From Rhodanobacter sp. OK091 (lineage in GTDB: Bacteria > Pseudomonadota > Gammaproteobacteria > Xanthomonadales > Rhodanobacteraceae), in contig NZ_FRCH01000001.1 in NCBI RefSeq assembly GCF_900142825.1, positions 682,001-746,000 of the forward strand: DNA of 64,000 bases. Reading direction: 5' to 3'. Position numbers and translations under genes: made by a program. This document shows positions 35,597 to 44,414 of this stretch, one piece after another. How positions within the stretch are numbered: the first letter of the stretch is position 1; each line of letters starts with the position of its first letter. A model generated the notes under the pieces. It was given only the letters and a program-made list of their open reading frames with translations. It was not told where the DNA came from and ran no database searches.

Positions 35597-36682
35597 TCAT
35601 GGGACGCTGCCGTCCGCTTGCAGGCCGGCCAGCGCTTCGCGCATCTGCGCGCTGTTGGCGATCGCGGTGATCTTGGCGACGTACGACGGATCGGTCGCGT
35701 AGCCGCCGCGCACCAGCGCCCGCGCAAAGCCGGCGACGTTTTCGCCCTGGCCCAGTGCCTGCGCGTAGCGCGGGTTGTCGGTCAACAGGCGTGCGTAATC
35801 GGAGAATGATTCGGAGGGCGAGTCGTAGGCGCGGAACTGATCGCGCTTGCGTACCGCCACGCCATTTTCATATTCCAGCGTGGGTACGCTGACCTTGTCA
35901 CCGGCCCAGCCGCCGCCGGCCTTGATGCCGAACAGATTGTTGCTGCTGTTGCCGTTGCCATGGCTGGGCAGATGTTTGCCCCAGCCGGTTTCCAGGGCCG
36001 CCTGCGCCAGCAGCGCACGCACCGACACGCCAAGCTGCTTCGCCGCCTCGGCCGCATGCGGTGCCAGCGCGCGAACGAAGTTCACCGGGTCGCCGCCCGG
36101 CAGCAGCTTCGCCGCCGTGCCGGCCACATCAAGCGCGCCTTGCGCCAGGCGACCCAGCGTATCGCGCCATGCCGAACCGGCGTCAGCCGTCGACGGCATG
36201 GCGGCGATGCCGATGCTGCCTGCCGCATCGGAAGTGCCTTCGCCGCCGGTCGAGTCGCCGCTAGCGCCCAGCTGCAGCAGGGCGCGCACGTTGGCGTTGA
36301 GTACGCCAGCGGTGGATCCCGGCAAGGCATGCGCGGCGCCGGCATCGGTAGCTGCGTCCGGCTTGCCGCCGAGCTGGTGCACCAGCATCTTCGCGATGCC
36401 CAGGCCGTTGTGGCCGTTCGCCAGGGTCAGCGACAGTTGTTGATCGAACATGTCGCGATAGGAATTGACCTGCTCGCTACCGGCGAGGTCGCTGCCCACG
36501 CTGGCGTTCGCATCGCGCATCGACTTCAACATCATCTGGGTGAAGATCGCCTCGAACTGCTTGGCCACCGCCGGCAGCGCACCCTTGCCGCCATCGCTGC
36601 GCGCCTGCGCACGCAACTGCTGGAAACCGGACAGTTCGGTCCAGGTATCGAGTGCGGGCGAGGTGCTGTTGATGGGCGTCAT
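35597..36682 (-). CDS. flgJ: Rod cap and peptidoglycan hydrolase FlgJ
   Basis: FlgJ, 361 residues, has two domains. The N-terminal rod-cap domain shows AVAKQFEAIFTQMMLKSMRDA and NSYRDMFDQQLSLTLANGHNGLGIAKMLV. The C-terminal glucosaminidase domain (about 200-355) shows SVRALLAQAALETGWGKHLP with the catalytic Glu, then NNLFGIKAGGGWAGDKV and FRAYDSPSESFSDYARLLTDNPRY. It cuts the peptidoglycan for rod passage. It is 15 nt after flgI. Confidence 0.95.
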   Translation of the reverse strand: MTPINSTSPALDTWTELSGFQQLRAQARSDGGKGALPAVAKQFEAIFTQMMLKSMRDANASVGSDLAGSEQVNSYRDMFDQQLSLTLANGHNGLGIAKMLVHQLGGKPDAATDAGAAHALPGSTAGVLNANVRALLQLGASGDSTGGEGTSDAAGSIGIAAMPSTADAGSAWRDTLGRLAQGALDVAGTAAKLLPGGDPVNFVRALAPHAAEAAKQLGVSVRALLAQAALETGWGKHLPSHGNGNSSNNLFGIKAGGGWAGDKVSVPTLEYENGVAVRKRDQFRAYDSPSESFSDYARLLTDNPRYAQALGQGENVAGFARALVRGGYATDPSYVAKITAIANSAQMREALAGLQADGSVP

Positions 36683-36697
36683 GTTTACGTCACCGGA

Positions 36698-37990
36698 TCA
36701 GATCACGACCAGATCTGCATGAAGCGCGCCAGCCTGCTTCAGCGCCTGCAGAATCGAGATCAGATCACTCGGTGTCGCGCCGACCTGGTTCACGGCGCGG
36801 ACGATGGCGTCCAGGCTCACGCCGGGGCCGAACTTGAACATGTGCCCGCCGTCCTCGCTGACCTGCACGCTGCTGCTCGGCACGATCGCGGTCTGCCCCT
36901 GGCTGAACGGTGCCGGCTGACTGACTTGCGCCTGCTCGCCGATGGTGACCTGGATGGCGCCATGCGCCACCGCGGCCGCGCTGACGCGCACATCCGAGCC
37001 GATCACCACGGTGCCGGTGCGCGAGTTCACCACGATCCGGGCCGGCGCATCGCCCGGCTGCACATCGAGATTCTGGATCGCGCCCAGCCACTCTACTTTC
37101 TGCGCGGGATCCTGCGGCCCGCGTACCGAAACCGAACCGCCATCGAGCGGCTGCGCGGTGCCCGCACCGTAAACCCGGTTGATCGCCGTGGCGATCCGCG
37201 CTGCGGTGATGAAATCGGCGGTATTGAGATTCAGCATGAGATCGCCGCCGCCGGCGAATGACGATGCCACGGTGCGCTCCACCGAGGCGCCATTGGGGAT
37301 GCGCCCGCTGGCGGAAATATTGACCTGCACGCTGGAGCCGCTCTTGCCCTGCGCGCTGACGCCACCGACCACCACGCTGCCTTGCGCCACCGCGTACACA
37401 TTGCCATCGGCGCCACGCAGCGGCGCCATCAGCAACTGGCCGCCACGGATGCTCTTGGCGTTGCCGATCGAGGCGACGGTAACGTCGATCACCTGGCCGG
37501 GCTTGGCGAATGGCGGCAGCTCGGCCGTTACCATCACGGCCGCGGCATTCTTCAGCTGTGGCCGTGCGCTGGCCGGCACCGTGATGCCGAACTGCTGCAG
37601 CATGTTCTCCAGGCTCTGTGTGGTGAACGGTGCCTGCGTGGTCTGGTCGCCGGAGCCATCCAGGCCCACTACCAGTCCGTAGCCGATCAACTGGTTGCTG
37701 CGTACGCCGGCCACCTGCACCAGGTCGCGAATCTTGTCCGCGCGCGCCGATGTGGGCACCAGCAGCAGCGCGAGCGAGCACAAGACCGCGATGGAACCGA
37801 ATGCATGCCAGCGCCGCACCGCGGCGCGGATCTGTGCGCCGCGGCTCTGTGCCAATGAGCGCGGATCGAGTGGATCCACCCTCGTCGTGACACTGGTCAG
37901 CGTGTTCACGCGGATCGGTGCCGGTTCGCGGGCCGGGTCTGGCTCGATCGCAGCAGGCTGACGCGCCTGCCTGCTGTGCTGCGTCTTCAT
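36698..37990 (-). CDS. flgI: P-ring protein FlgI
   Basis: FlgI, 430 residues, forms the periplasmic P-ring. The conserved mature start is [10 protein letters not shown] in variant form, here [33 protein letters not shown]. The end is [41 protein letters not shown]. The ATG at 37990 overlaps the flgH stop (TGATG). It places the signal peptide ([20 protein letters not shown]) about 60 residues from the start, an unusually long N-terminal extension; there is no better start with a ribosome-binding site closer to the signal sequence. Confidence 0.94.
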   Translation of the reverse strand: MKTQHSRQARQPAAIEPDPAREPAPIRVNTLTSVTTRVDPLDPRSLAQSRGAQIRAAVRRWHAFGSIAVLCSLALLLVPTSARADKIRDLVQVAGVRSNQLIGYGLVVGLDGSGDQTTQAPFTTQSLENMLQQFGITVPASARPQLKNAAAVMVTAELPPFAKPGQVIDVTVASIGNAKSIRGGQLLMAPLRGADGNVYAVAQGSVVVGGVSAQGKSGSSVQVNISASGRIPNGASVERTVASSFAGGGDLMLNLNTADFITAARIATAINRVYGAGTAQPLDGGSVSVRGPQDPAQKVEWLGAIQNLDVQPGDAPARIVVNSRTGTVVIGSDVRVSAAAVAHGAIQVTIGEQAQVSQPAPFSQGQTAIVPSSSVQVSEDGGHMFKFGPGVSLDAIVRAVNQVGATPSDLISILQALKQAGALHADLVVI

Positions 37991-38673
37991 CAGAACGGCA
38001 TCCACTTGGAATTGAAGAAGCGCGACAGCCAGCCGCGCGTGTTCGCGTCAGCCAGGGTGCCGCGACCGGTGTAGCTGATGCGCGCGTCTGCCACGCGGGT
38101 GGATGGCACGACGTTGTCCTGGCCGATGTCCTGCGGGCGCACGATGCCTGAGATGCGCACCAGCTCCTGGCCCTGGTTGATGGTCAGCCATTTTTCGCCG
38201 CGTACCAGCAGGTTGCCGTTGGTCAGGCGCTGCGCCACGGTGACGGTGATCTGGCCGGTGAGCTGGTTGCTCTGGCTGCTGGAGCCGGCGCCATCGAAAC
38301 TGCGCTCGCCATCCAGCCCGATGTCGGCCACCTTGCCGCCGATCGACAGGTTCTGACCGAGAATCGTCGGCGAGGCGATCTTGGCCTTGTCGGTCTTGCT
38401 GGTGCTGGTAGTGGCCTTCTTGCTGGCCTGCGTGCTTTCCACCAGCGCCACGGTGAGGATGTCGCCCACTCTGTGGGCGCGAGGATCGGAAAACAGCTCC
38501 ATGTTCTGCGAGTCGTGATAGATCGAGCCGTCGGCCTGCGTGGGTGCCACCTGCTGCACAGGTGGCGGCGTCGGCGCCCACTCGGCATCGTCGTGTGCAC
38601 GCGGCACGCCGGCGCAGCCGGCCAGCACGGTGAGCGCACACAGCATCAGGGGGAAACGGCGATTCAGCATCAT
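37990..38673 (-). CDS. flgH: L-ring lipoprotein FlgH
   Basis: FlgH, 227 residues, forms the outer-membrane L-ring. The signal peptide [20 protein letters not shown] ends with the LAGC lipobox. The family core is [69 protein letters not shown] and the C-terminal [21 protein letters not shown]. It lies 11 nt after flgG. Confidence 0.95.
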   Translation of the reverse strand: MMLNRRFPLMLCALTVLAGCAGVPRAHDDAEWAPTPPPVQQVAPTQADGSIYHDSQNMELFSDPRAHRVGDILTVALVESTQASKKATTSTSKTDKAKIASPTILGQNLSIGGKVADIGLDGERSFDGAGSSSQSNQLTGQITVTVAQRLTNGNLLVRGEKWLTINQGQELVRISGIVRPQDIGQDNVVPSTRVADARISYTGRGTLADANTRGWLSRFFNSKWMPF

Positions 38674-38684
38674 CACGGCGTATC

Positions 38685-39470
38685 TCAGGTCTTGTTGGTG
38701 AGGAACTGCAGCATCGTGTCGGCGGCAGTCACCGCCTTGGAGTTCATCTCGTAGGTGCGCTGGGTTTCGATCATGTCGACCATCTGCTCGACCACATTGA
38801 CGTTGGAGCTTTCCAGCTGCCCCTGCGACAGCGTGCCCAGACCATTCAGGCCCGGCTGACCGATCTGCGGCGAACCGCTGGAGGCGGTCTCGAGGTAAAG
38901 GTTGTTGCCGTTGGGCTGCAGGCCGGCGGGGTTGATGAAATCGGCCAACTGCACCGTGCCGATCTGCTGTGTCGCCGCCTGCCCCGGCAGGCTCACGCTG
39001 ACCGTACCGTCGCTGCCGATGGTGATGCTCTGCGCGTTGGCCGGAACGCTCACGGCCGGGTCCACCGCGTAACCATTGGCGGTGACGATCTGGCCGTTCT
39101 GATCCAGATGCAGCGAGCCGTCGCGCGTGTAGGCGATGGTGCCGTCGGGCATCGTCACCTGCAGAAAGCCGCGGCCCTGCACGGCCACGTCCAGCGAGTT
39201 GCCGGTCTGTTCGGGGTTGCCCTGGGTAAACAGCTTCTCGCTGCCCACCACGCGCACGCCGGTGCCCAGCATCAGGCCCGATGGCGACTGGGTCTGTTCG
39301 GTGGTCTGGCCACCGGGCTGGCGCAGGTTCTGGTAGACCAGATCCTGGAACGCCGCCCGCGCGCTCTTGTAGCCGGTGGTGTTGGCATTGGCCAGATTGT
39401 TCGAAATCACGTCCATGCGCATTTGCTGCGCATCGAGGCCGGTCTTGGCTACCCACAGGGATGAAAACAT
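38685..39470 (-). CDS. flgG: Distal rod protein FlgG
   Basis: FlgG, 261 residues, forms the distal rod. The N-terminal [35 protein letters not shown] and the C-terminal [29 protein letters not shown] are the flagellar basal-body rod signatures; the family length is about 260. It is preceded by a 92-nt space after flgF that is AT-richer than its neighbours. Confidence 0.96.
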   Translation of the reverse strand: MFSSLWVAKTGLDAQQMRMDVISNNLANANTTGYKSARAAFQDLVYQNLRQPGGQTTEQTQSPSGLMLGTGVRVVGSEKLFTQGNPEQTGNSLDVAVQGRGFLQVTMPDGTIAYTRDGSLHLDQNGQIVTANGYAVDPAVSVPANAQSITIGSDGTVSVSLPGQAATQQIGTVQLADFINPAGLQPNGNNLYLETASSGSPQIGQPGLNGLGTLSQGQLESSNVNVVEQMVDMIETQRTYEMNSKAVTAADTMLQFLTNKT

Positions 39471-39562
39471 GTCGATGGACTCCGCTTTTACGTATGTACG
39501 TTTGGACGTCTGGATGTCTTTATGAAATATCGTGCTTGACTGGCTTGTCAGGGCCGGGCCAG

Positions 39563-40303
39563 TCAGGTCATCTGCAGCAGCCGCGAGGCTGACTGCGCGT
39601 TCTCGTCGGCGCTGTGGATGGAGCGGATCTGCAATTCGTATTGGCGCGACAGCTGGATCATCTGCACCAAGGTCTGGGAGGGATTGACGTTGCTGGACTC
39701 CAGCACGCCGGATTTCAGCGTGACCGCCGGATCGGCATCCGCGGTGCCGCCGTTGCTCAGGTGCATCAGCCCGTCGCTGCCCAGCGAAAGCTGGTCGACG
39801 CCAGGGTTGACCAGCTTGATGCGGCCGACTGCGGCGATGGTCGCGGGGGCCTGCCCCATCGGCACGACTGACACGGTACCGTCGGCTCCGATATTCATCT
39901 GGCTGCTCTGCGGCACGCTGATCGGGCCGCCGTCGCCCAGCACCAGGTTGCCGCGGGAATCGGTGAGCAGGCCGTCCGACGTGAGCCGCAATTCACCGGC
40001 GCGGGTGTATCCCTCGCTGCCGTCGGCGCCCTGCACCGCGATCCAGCCTGCGCCCTGCACCGCCACATCCATTTCGCGCCCGGTCTCGACCTGGCCACCC
40101 TCGCGCATGTCCACGCCCAGGCCTTGCGCCACGCCGTTGATGCGCGTGGGCATGCCCGTACCCTGCACCGGCAGCGGCTGGAACGCCGACAGCTGCGCCT
40201 TGAAGCCGACGGTGTCGGCATTGGCCAGGTTGTGCGCCACTTCCGACTGCTCGCGCATCATCTGCGTGGCACCGGTCATGGCTACATAGAGCGAATGGTC
40301 CAT
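39563..40303 (-). CDS. flgF: Proximal rod protein FlgF
   Basis: FlgF, 246 residues, forms part of the proximal rod. The N-terminus [35 protein letters not shown] and the C-terminal [28 protein letters not shown] are diagnostic. It is separated from flgE by 50 nt that contain a 20-nt perfect palindrome. Confidence 0.95.
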   Translation of the reverse strand: MDHSLYVAMTGATQMMREQSEVAHNLANADTVGFKAQLSAFQPLPVQGTGMPTRINGVAQGLGVDMREGGQVETGREMDVAVQGAGWIAVQGADGSEGYTRAGELRLTSDGLLTDSRGNLVLGDGGPISVPQSSQMNIGADGTVSVVPMGQAPATIAAVGRIKLVNPGVDQLSLGSDGLMHLSNGGTADADPAVTLKSGVLESSNVNPSQTLVQMIQLSRQYELQIRSIHSADENAQSASRLLQMT

Positions 40304-40323
40304 GGGAATACCTCAATAGCGAG

Positions 40324-40343
40324 GATCCCGGCATGCCGGGATC
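40324..40343. repeat. 20-nt perfect palindrome between flgE and flgF
   Basis: GATCCCGGCATGCCGGGATC is a perfect palindrome lying in the 50-nt flgE-flgF gap. It looks like a REP-type repeat or a structure that alters transcript levels between the hook gene and the rod genes. Confidence 0.65.
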
Positions 40344-40353
40344 ACGCGTTGCG

Positions 40354-41577
40354 TCAGTTGCGGATGTTGATGATGGTCTGGGTCAGCTGGTTGTCGGTCG
40401 AAATCACCTGCGCATTCGCCTGGTAGTTGCGCTGCGCCTTGATCATGTTGACCAGCTGCGCGGTGAGGTCGGCCGTGTTGGATGCCTCCAGCGCGCCGGC
40501 CTGCACACTGCCGAACGTGCCGTTGCCGGCAGCACCCATGATCGGCGTGCCCGAGTCGTAGGATGCGGCCCAGTTGGTGTTGTCCAGCTGGCGCAGGCCT
40601 TGCTCGTTGGAAAATTGCGCCATCGCCAGCTGACCCAGCGAGGTGGTCTGGCCATTCGAATACTTGGCCTGCACTACACCTTCGCGCGACACATCGATGC
40701 TGGCCAGGACACCGGTCGGATAGCCATCCGGATTGATCGCCGTGGCTGCGTAGGTATTGCCGAACTGGGTCGCCTTGCTCATGTCCAAGGTGAGCTGCAT
40801 GGGGTTGGCGCCGGGGCTGACCGAGACGGCGGGAAATGCCAGCTTGCCGTTCGCCGGTGCGATCAGTGCGCCGCTGCTGTTGAAGGTGAGCTGCTGTGCC
40901 GCACCGGTCGAGCTGCCGTCGATGTACAAGTGCGCGTCCCACACATTGGCGGCCGCATCCTTGACGAAATACACCGTGCCGCTGTGGGTGGCGCCCAGCG
41001 AGTCGTAGGCAGTGAACGGCGTCGACTGGTTGTAGCTGGTCGGGTCGTTGACCGGATCGAACGCCGTGGCCGGTGCTACCGCATCGGAAGGCAGGTTCAG
41101 CGACATCTGCACATTGCCGGTGGCCTTCGCCGCGTTTTGCGAGGTGACCAGCTGCAGGTCGTTCAGCGTGCTGTTGTCGAACGTGCCGTTGGAAAGGGCC
41201 GGAAACACCTGCAGGCGCTGGCCGTTGGCATTCGTCACGAACCCGTTCTGATCCTTCTGGAATGCACCGGCGCGGGTATAGGAGTAACCCTTGCCGTCAT
41301 GCAAGGTGAAAAAGCCCTCGCCGCTGATGGCGAAATCCAGGCTGTTGTTGGTGGTCTCCACGCTGCCGGCGGTGAACTGCTGGGCCACATTGGTCAGGCG
41401 CACGCCACTGCCGATCTGGGTGGCGCTGAGGTTGGGGCCGGCGGCGTTGAACAGCTCGGCGAACTGCGCACGCGAGCCCTTGAAACCGGTGGTGCCGGTG
41501 TTGGCGATGTTGTTGGCGGTGACCTCGAGATCCGAGGAAGCCGCGTTGAGACCGCTCAATGCAATGTTGAAAGGCAT
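40354..41577 (-). CDS. flgE: Flagellar hook protein FlgE
   Basis: FlgE, 407 residues, builds the hook. The start MPFNIALSGLNAASSDLEVTANNIANTGTTGFK and the end ALEASNTADLTAQLVNMIKAQRNYQANAQVISTDNQLTQTIINI, seen in their conserved parts, are those of hook proteins. The ATG at 41577 has GAGGAA about 10 nt upstream; upstream in-frame codons overlap flgD and look unlike the family. Hook length is controlled by FliK. Confidence 0.96.
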   Translation of the reverse strand: MPFNIALSGLNAASSDLEVTANNIANTGTTGFKGSRAQFAELFNAAGPNLSATQIGSGVRLTNVAQQFTAGSVETTNNSLDFAISGEGFFTLHDGKGYSYTRAGAFQKDQNGFVTNANGQRLQVFPALSNGTFDNSTLNDLQLVTSQNAAKATGNVQMSLNLPSDAVAPATAFDPVNDPTSYNQSTPFTAYDSLGATHSGTVYFVKDAAANVWDAHLYIDGSSTGAAQQLTFNSSGALIAPANGKLAFPAVSVSPGANPMQLTLDMSKATQFGNTYAATAINPDGYPTGVLASIDVSREGVVQAKYSNGQTTSLGQLAMAQFSNEQGLRQLDNTNWAASYDSGTPIMGAAGNGTFGSVQAGALEASNTADLTAQLVNMIKAQRNYQANAQVISTDNQLTQTIINIRN

Positions 41578-41614
41578 CCGAGTAATTCCTCTGTATTGAA
41601 GCCCCGCAGGGCTA

Positions 41615-42265
41615 TCAGTTGATCTGCGCGACCTGGCTGAGCAGGACGCCACCAAAACCATTCACATCCAGGTAGGCGCCGTCGCTGCCGGTCATGCCCA
41701 CGCCGGTGACCTTGCCGCTGACGTAGGTCGCCACGGCGGTGTTGCCGGCCTGTGCCTTGAGGCCATAGCTGCCTGGCGGCAGTGCCGTGCCGCCCTCGTC
41801 CTTGCCATCCCAGTGGAACGTCGCCAGGCCTGCCCCGGGCGTACCCAGGTTGAGCGTGCGCAGCACGTTCCCGCTGGCGTCGGTGACCTGTACCAGTACC
41901 GTGCCGCCGCCATCGGGCACATTCACCGCACCGTCCAGCCCGGTGGCCTGCAGCTGGCCTGCCGCCGACGGCACGGTCACGCTGCGCCCGACCATGCTGC
42001 TTGCCTGCAACATCTGATTGCCCTGCAGCGACTGGCTGAGGGTGTCGAACGACGTCTGCAGCGACTGCGTGGCCGAGACCTGGCTGATCTGCGCGAGCTG
42101 GCTGACCATCTGCGATGAATCCATCGGCTTGGTCGGATCCTGGTTGCGCATCTGCTGCACCAGCAGGCTCAGGAAATCCGCCTGGTTCATGGTTTTATCC
42201 TTGCTCGCGCTGGTCGCCGCTGCCGCTGTGTTCGAAGCGGGACCACCCACTGCCATGTCGCTCAT
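41615..42265 (-). CDS. flgD: Hook cap / scaffold protein FlgD
   Basis: FlgD, 216 residues, is the scaffold on which hook subunits assemble. The N-terminal NQADFLSLLVQQMRNQDPTKPMDSSQMVSQLAQISQVSATQSL is the FlgD signature, followed by the FlgD Ig-like/tudor region with TFHWDGKDEGGTALPPGSYGL. It lies 25 nt after flgC. Confidence 0.95.
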   Translation of the reverse strand: MSDMAVGGPASNTAAAATSASKDKTMNQADFLSLLVQQMRNQDPTKPMDSSQMVSQLAQISQVSATQSLQTSFDTLSQSLQGNQMLQASSMVGRSVTVPSAAGQLQATGLDGAVNVPDGGGTVLVQVTDASGNVLRTLNLGTPGAGLATFHWDGKDEGGTALPPGSYGLKAQAGNTAVATYVSGKVTGVGMTGSDGAYLDVNGFGGVLLSQVAQIN

Positions 42266-42290
42266 GCTGCGTTCCTCATTTGTGCGGGCC

Positions 42291-42710
42291 TCACTTGCCG
42301 AGATCCAGCGTCTTCTGCATCAGCTGGCGCGTCGAATTCATCACCTCGACGTTGTTCTGATACGAGCGCGAAGCCGAAATCATGTTGACCAGTTCATCGA
42401 CCGGATTGACGTTGCTGCTGTAGACGTAGCCGTCCGCGTCAGCCAGCGGGTTGCCCGGTTCGTAGCGGCTGGGGATGGCGGCCCGGCTCTCGGTGACGCC
42501 GAGCACCTGCACGCCTTCGCCCACGGCATTGCTGCCGCCGTCTTGTTGATTCTTCACGGCGGCAAACAGCGGCTCGTGCGCGCGGTAGGCGCCCTCGGGG
42601 GTACTGGCCACGCTGTCGGCGTTGGCGAGATTGCTGGCCACCGTATTCAGCCGCAGCGACTGCGCGGCCATGCCGGAACCGGCCACGTTGAAAATCGAGA
42701 AAAGAGACAT
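42291..42710 (-). CDS. flgC: Proximal rod protein FlgC
   Basis: FlgC, 139 residues, has the rod start FSIFNVAGSGMAAQSLRLNTVASNLANADSV and the end YVYSSNVNPVDELVNMISASRSYQNNVEVMNSTRQLMQKTLDLGK, conserved within the family. It overlaps the flgB stop by one base, as rod genes often do. Confidence 0.95.
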   Translation of the reverse strand: MSLFSIFNVAGSGMAAQSLRLNTVASNLANADSVASTPEGAYRAHEPLFAAVKNQQDGGSNAVGEGVQVLGVTESRAAIPSRYEPGNPLADADGYVYSSNVNPVDELVNMISASRSYQNNVEVMNSTRQLMQKTLDLGK

Positions 42711-43114
42711 CAGCTCTGTCCTCCAGTGATCGCCGTGCGCAACATGCGGATCTGCGCGGTGATGAAGGAGAGGCTGGCCTGGTAATGCACGCCGTTGGCG
42801 GCGAAGGCGGCCTGTTCGGTCTGCTCGTCGACGGTGTTGCCGTCCATGCTCGGCTGGGTCGGCACGCGATAGGCCAGTCCATCCGCGGCCTGGCCAGCGA
42901 TACCGACCTGGCCGGGCGTGCTTGCCTGCAACGGCAGGTTGTTGTCCTGGCCGCCGCTAGCGGCGGCCAGCACCTTGCGAAAATCCACGTCGCGAGCCAG
43001 ATAGCCCGGGGTGTCGGCGTTGGCCAGGTTGTTGGCCAGCACTTCGGTGCGGCGTTGCCACAAGTCCAGAGCCCGGGTGTGGATGCCGAATAGGTTGTCA
43101 GGGGTCAGGGTCAT
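42710..43114 (-). CDS. flgB: Proximal rod protein FlgB
   Basis: FlgB, 134 residues, is the rod protein next to FliE. It has LDLWQRRTEVLANNLANADTPGYLARDVDF near the start and HYQASLSFITAQIRMLRTAITGG at the end. ATG 43114 has GGAG 7 nt upstream. It is the first gene of the flgBCDEFGHIJKL unit and is preceded by a sigma-54 promoter (43152-43167). Confidence 0.95.
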   Translation of the reverse strand: MTLTPDNLFGIHTRALDLWQRRTEVLANNLANADTPGYLARDVDFRKVLAAASGGQDNNLPLQASTPGQVGIAGQAADGLAYRVPTQPSMDGNTVDEQTEQAAFAANGVHYQASLSFITAQIRMLRTAITGGQS

Positions 43115-43151
43115 CGCTTCGCTCCGCATGCAGTTGCCGCACGGAGCTGGA

Positions 43152-43167
43152 GGCAAATTGCATGCCA
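43152..43167 (-). promoter_or_regulatory. sigma-54 promoter for flgB operon
   Basis: On the minus strand the site is TGGCATG-CAAT-TTGCC, with correct GG-N10-GC spacing and two deviations from consensus. It is 38 nt upstream of the flgB start codon. FleQ is the likely activator. Confidence 0.8.
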
Positions 43168-43281
43168 CCCTGGAAAAACCCTTGCTATGGCTAGGCTGGC
43201 GCGGTAATGCGCGATGCCCTCACCGCGTCGCGGCGATCGAAAGACGGTTTGTTGACGCCCGCCGCGTTGGGCGCCGGAGAA

Positions 43282-44232
43282 TCAATCCGCCGACGCCGGA
43301 ATCGGAGCTGGCACCGGCTCCGGCAGCAACTCCAGCACCGCCTGCGCCAGCAGGTCCGGCTGGAACTTGGCGACGAAGCAATCGGCCTTGACCTCCTTCA
43401 CCATCGCCTCGTTGAACATGCCGCTGAGCGAGCTGTGCAGCAGGATCTTGAGCTGGCGCAAGCTCGGCGTCTCGCGGATGGCACGGGTGAGCGCATAGCC
43501 ATCCAGCCGCGGCATCTCGATGTCGGACACCACCAGCTTGACCCCTTCGGCAGGATCGGCTGTCGCCATCTCGATCAACCGATCGAGCGCCTCGCGGCCG
43601 TCCTTCGCCACCACGCACTCGATATTCATCTGTTTGAACAGGCTGACCAGGCGGCGACGGGCGATGACCGAATCGTCCACCACCATCACCCGGCGAGGTG
43701 CCAGCGAGCGAGCGCCGGCAACCCGCTGCATGTGCGCCGACAGCTTGGCCGGCGTGCTGTCGAGGCTGGCCAGCACGTGCTCCACGTCGACCACCGCCAG
43801 CAGGGCGCCATCGACCCGCGTCACCGCGTTGACCCGCGCGCCGAAGCCCAGCGCGCTGGATGGCGCCACCAGCGCCTCGCCTTCGCACTGCACCATCCGC
43901 TGCAGGTCCGCCACCAGAAAACCCTGCAGCGAACGGCTGAACTCGGTCACCATCAGATGGGCCGAATCCACGTCGCGCAACGGCGCATAACCAAGCGCGG
44001 CCGCCAGATCGATCACCGGAATGGTCTGTCCGCGATAGTCGCAACTGCCGGCCAGCAATTCGTGCACGCCCGGCATCCGCTCCAGCGGCGGACGCCGCAG
44101 AACCTCGCGCACCTTGAATACATTGATGCCGAACAATTGCTCGTCGCCGAGCCGGAACAACAGCATCGCCACCCGGTTGTGGCCGGCCAACCGTGTGTGC
44201 CGTTCCACCTTTTCCAGCAATGTGCCGCCCAT
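43282..44232 (-). CDS. cheV: Chemotaxis protein CheV (CheW-receiver fusion)
   Basis: CheV, 316 residues, joins a CheW domain (about 20-160: LLFRLGDEQLFGINVFKVREVL and GSCDYRGQTIPVIDLAAALG) to a receiver domain (about 178-300: RVMVVDDSVIARRRLVSLFKQ, phosphorylated Asp in LVVSDIEMPRLDGYAL, Lys in FVAKFQPD). It couples receptors to CheA and may serve in adaptation. It lies between the flgB operon and a divergent chemoreceptor gene; ATG 44232 has AGGAG 5 nt upstream. In Pseudomonas cheR follows cheV; here flgB comes next. Confidence 0.94.
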   Translation of the reverse strand: MGGTLLEKVERHTRLAGHNRVAMLLFRLGDEQLFGINVFKVREVLRRPPLERMPGVHELLAGSCDYRGQTIPVIDLAAALGYAPLRDVDSAHLMVTEFSRSLQGFLVADLQRMVQCEGEALVAPSSALGFGARVNAVTRVDGALLAVVDVEHVLASLDSTPAKLSAHMQRVAGARSLAPRRVMVVDDSVIARRRLVSLFKQMNIECVVAKDGREALDRLIEMATADPAEGVKLVVSDIEMPRLDGYALTRAIRETPSLRQLKILLHSSLSGMFNEAMVKEVKADCFVAKFQPDLLAQAVLELLPEPVPAPIPASAD

Positions 44233-44277
44233 GCGGACTCCTGAGGATGCGTGCCGTCGCAGCGACTGTCTGCGGAA

Positions 44278-44304
44278 CTATCGGCCGCGGGGCCGCGGGC
44301 TTTA
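44278..44304 (-). promoter_or_regulatory. sigma-28 (FliA) promoter for cheV
   Basis: On the minus strand it reads TAAAGCCC, 11 nt, GCCGATAG, a strong FliA promoter about 46 nt upstream of the cheV start. It faces away from the sigma-28 promoter at 44346-44372. Confidence 0.8.
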
Positions 44305-44345
44305 GGGCGCCCCGATGCCGCGACGCTGGCATGCGACTTGCTTCC

Positions 44346-44372
44346 TCAAGTTTTGGAAGGTTTTGACGATGC
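44346..44372 (+). promoter_or_regulatory. sigma-28 (FliA) promoter for chemoreceptor-flgA
   Basis: TCAAGTTT, 11 nt, GACGATGC: the -35 half matches 7 of 8 and the -10 half 5 of 8, and the -35 half equals that of fliC. It is 42 nt upstream of the chemoreceptor start. Confidence 0.7.
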
Positions 44373-44414
44373 AGCAGTTGCGCCCCCGCACTCCACAGAG
44401 ATGATGCCCGCCCC

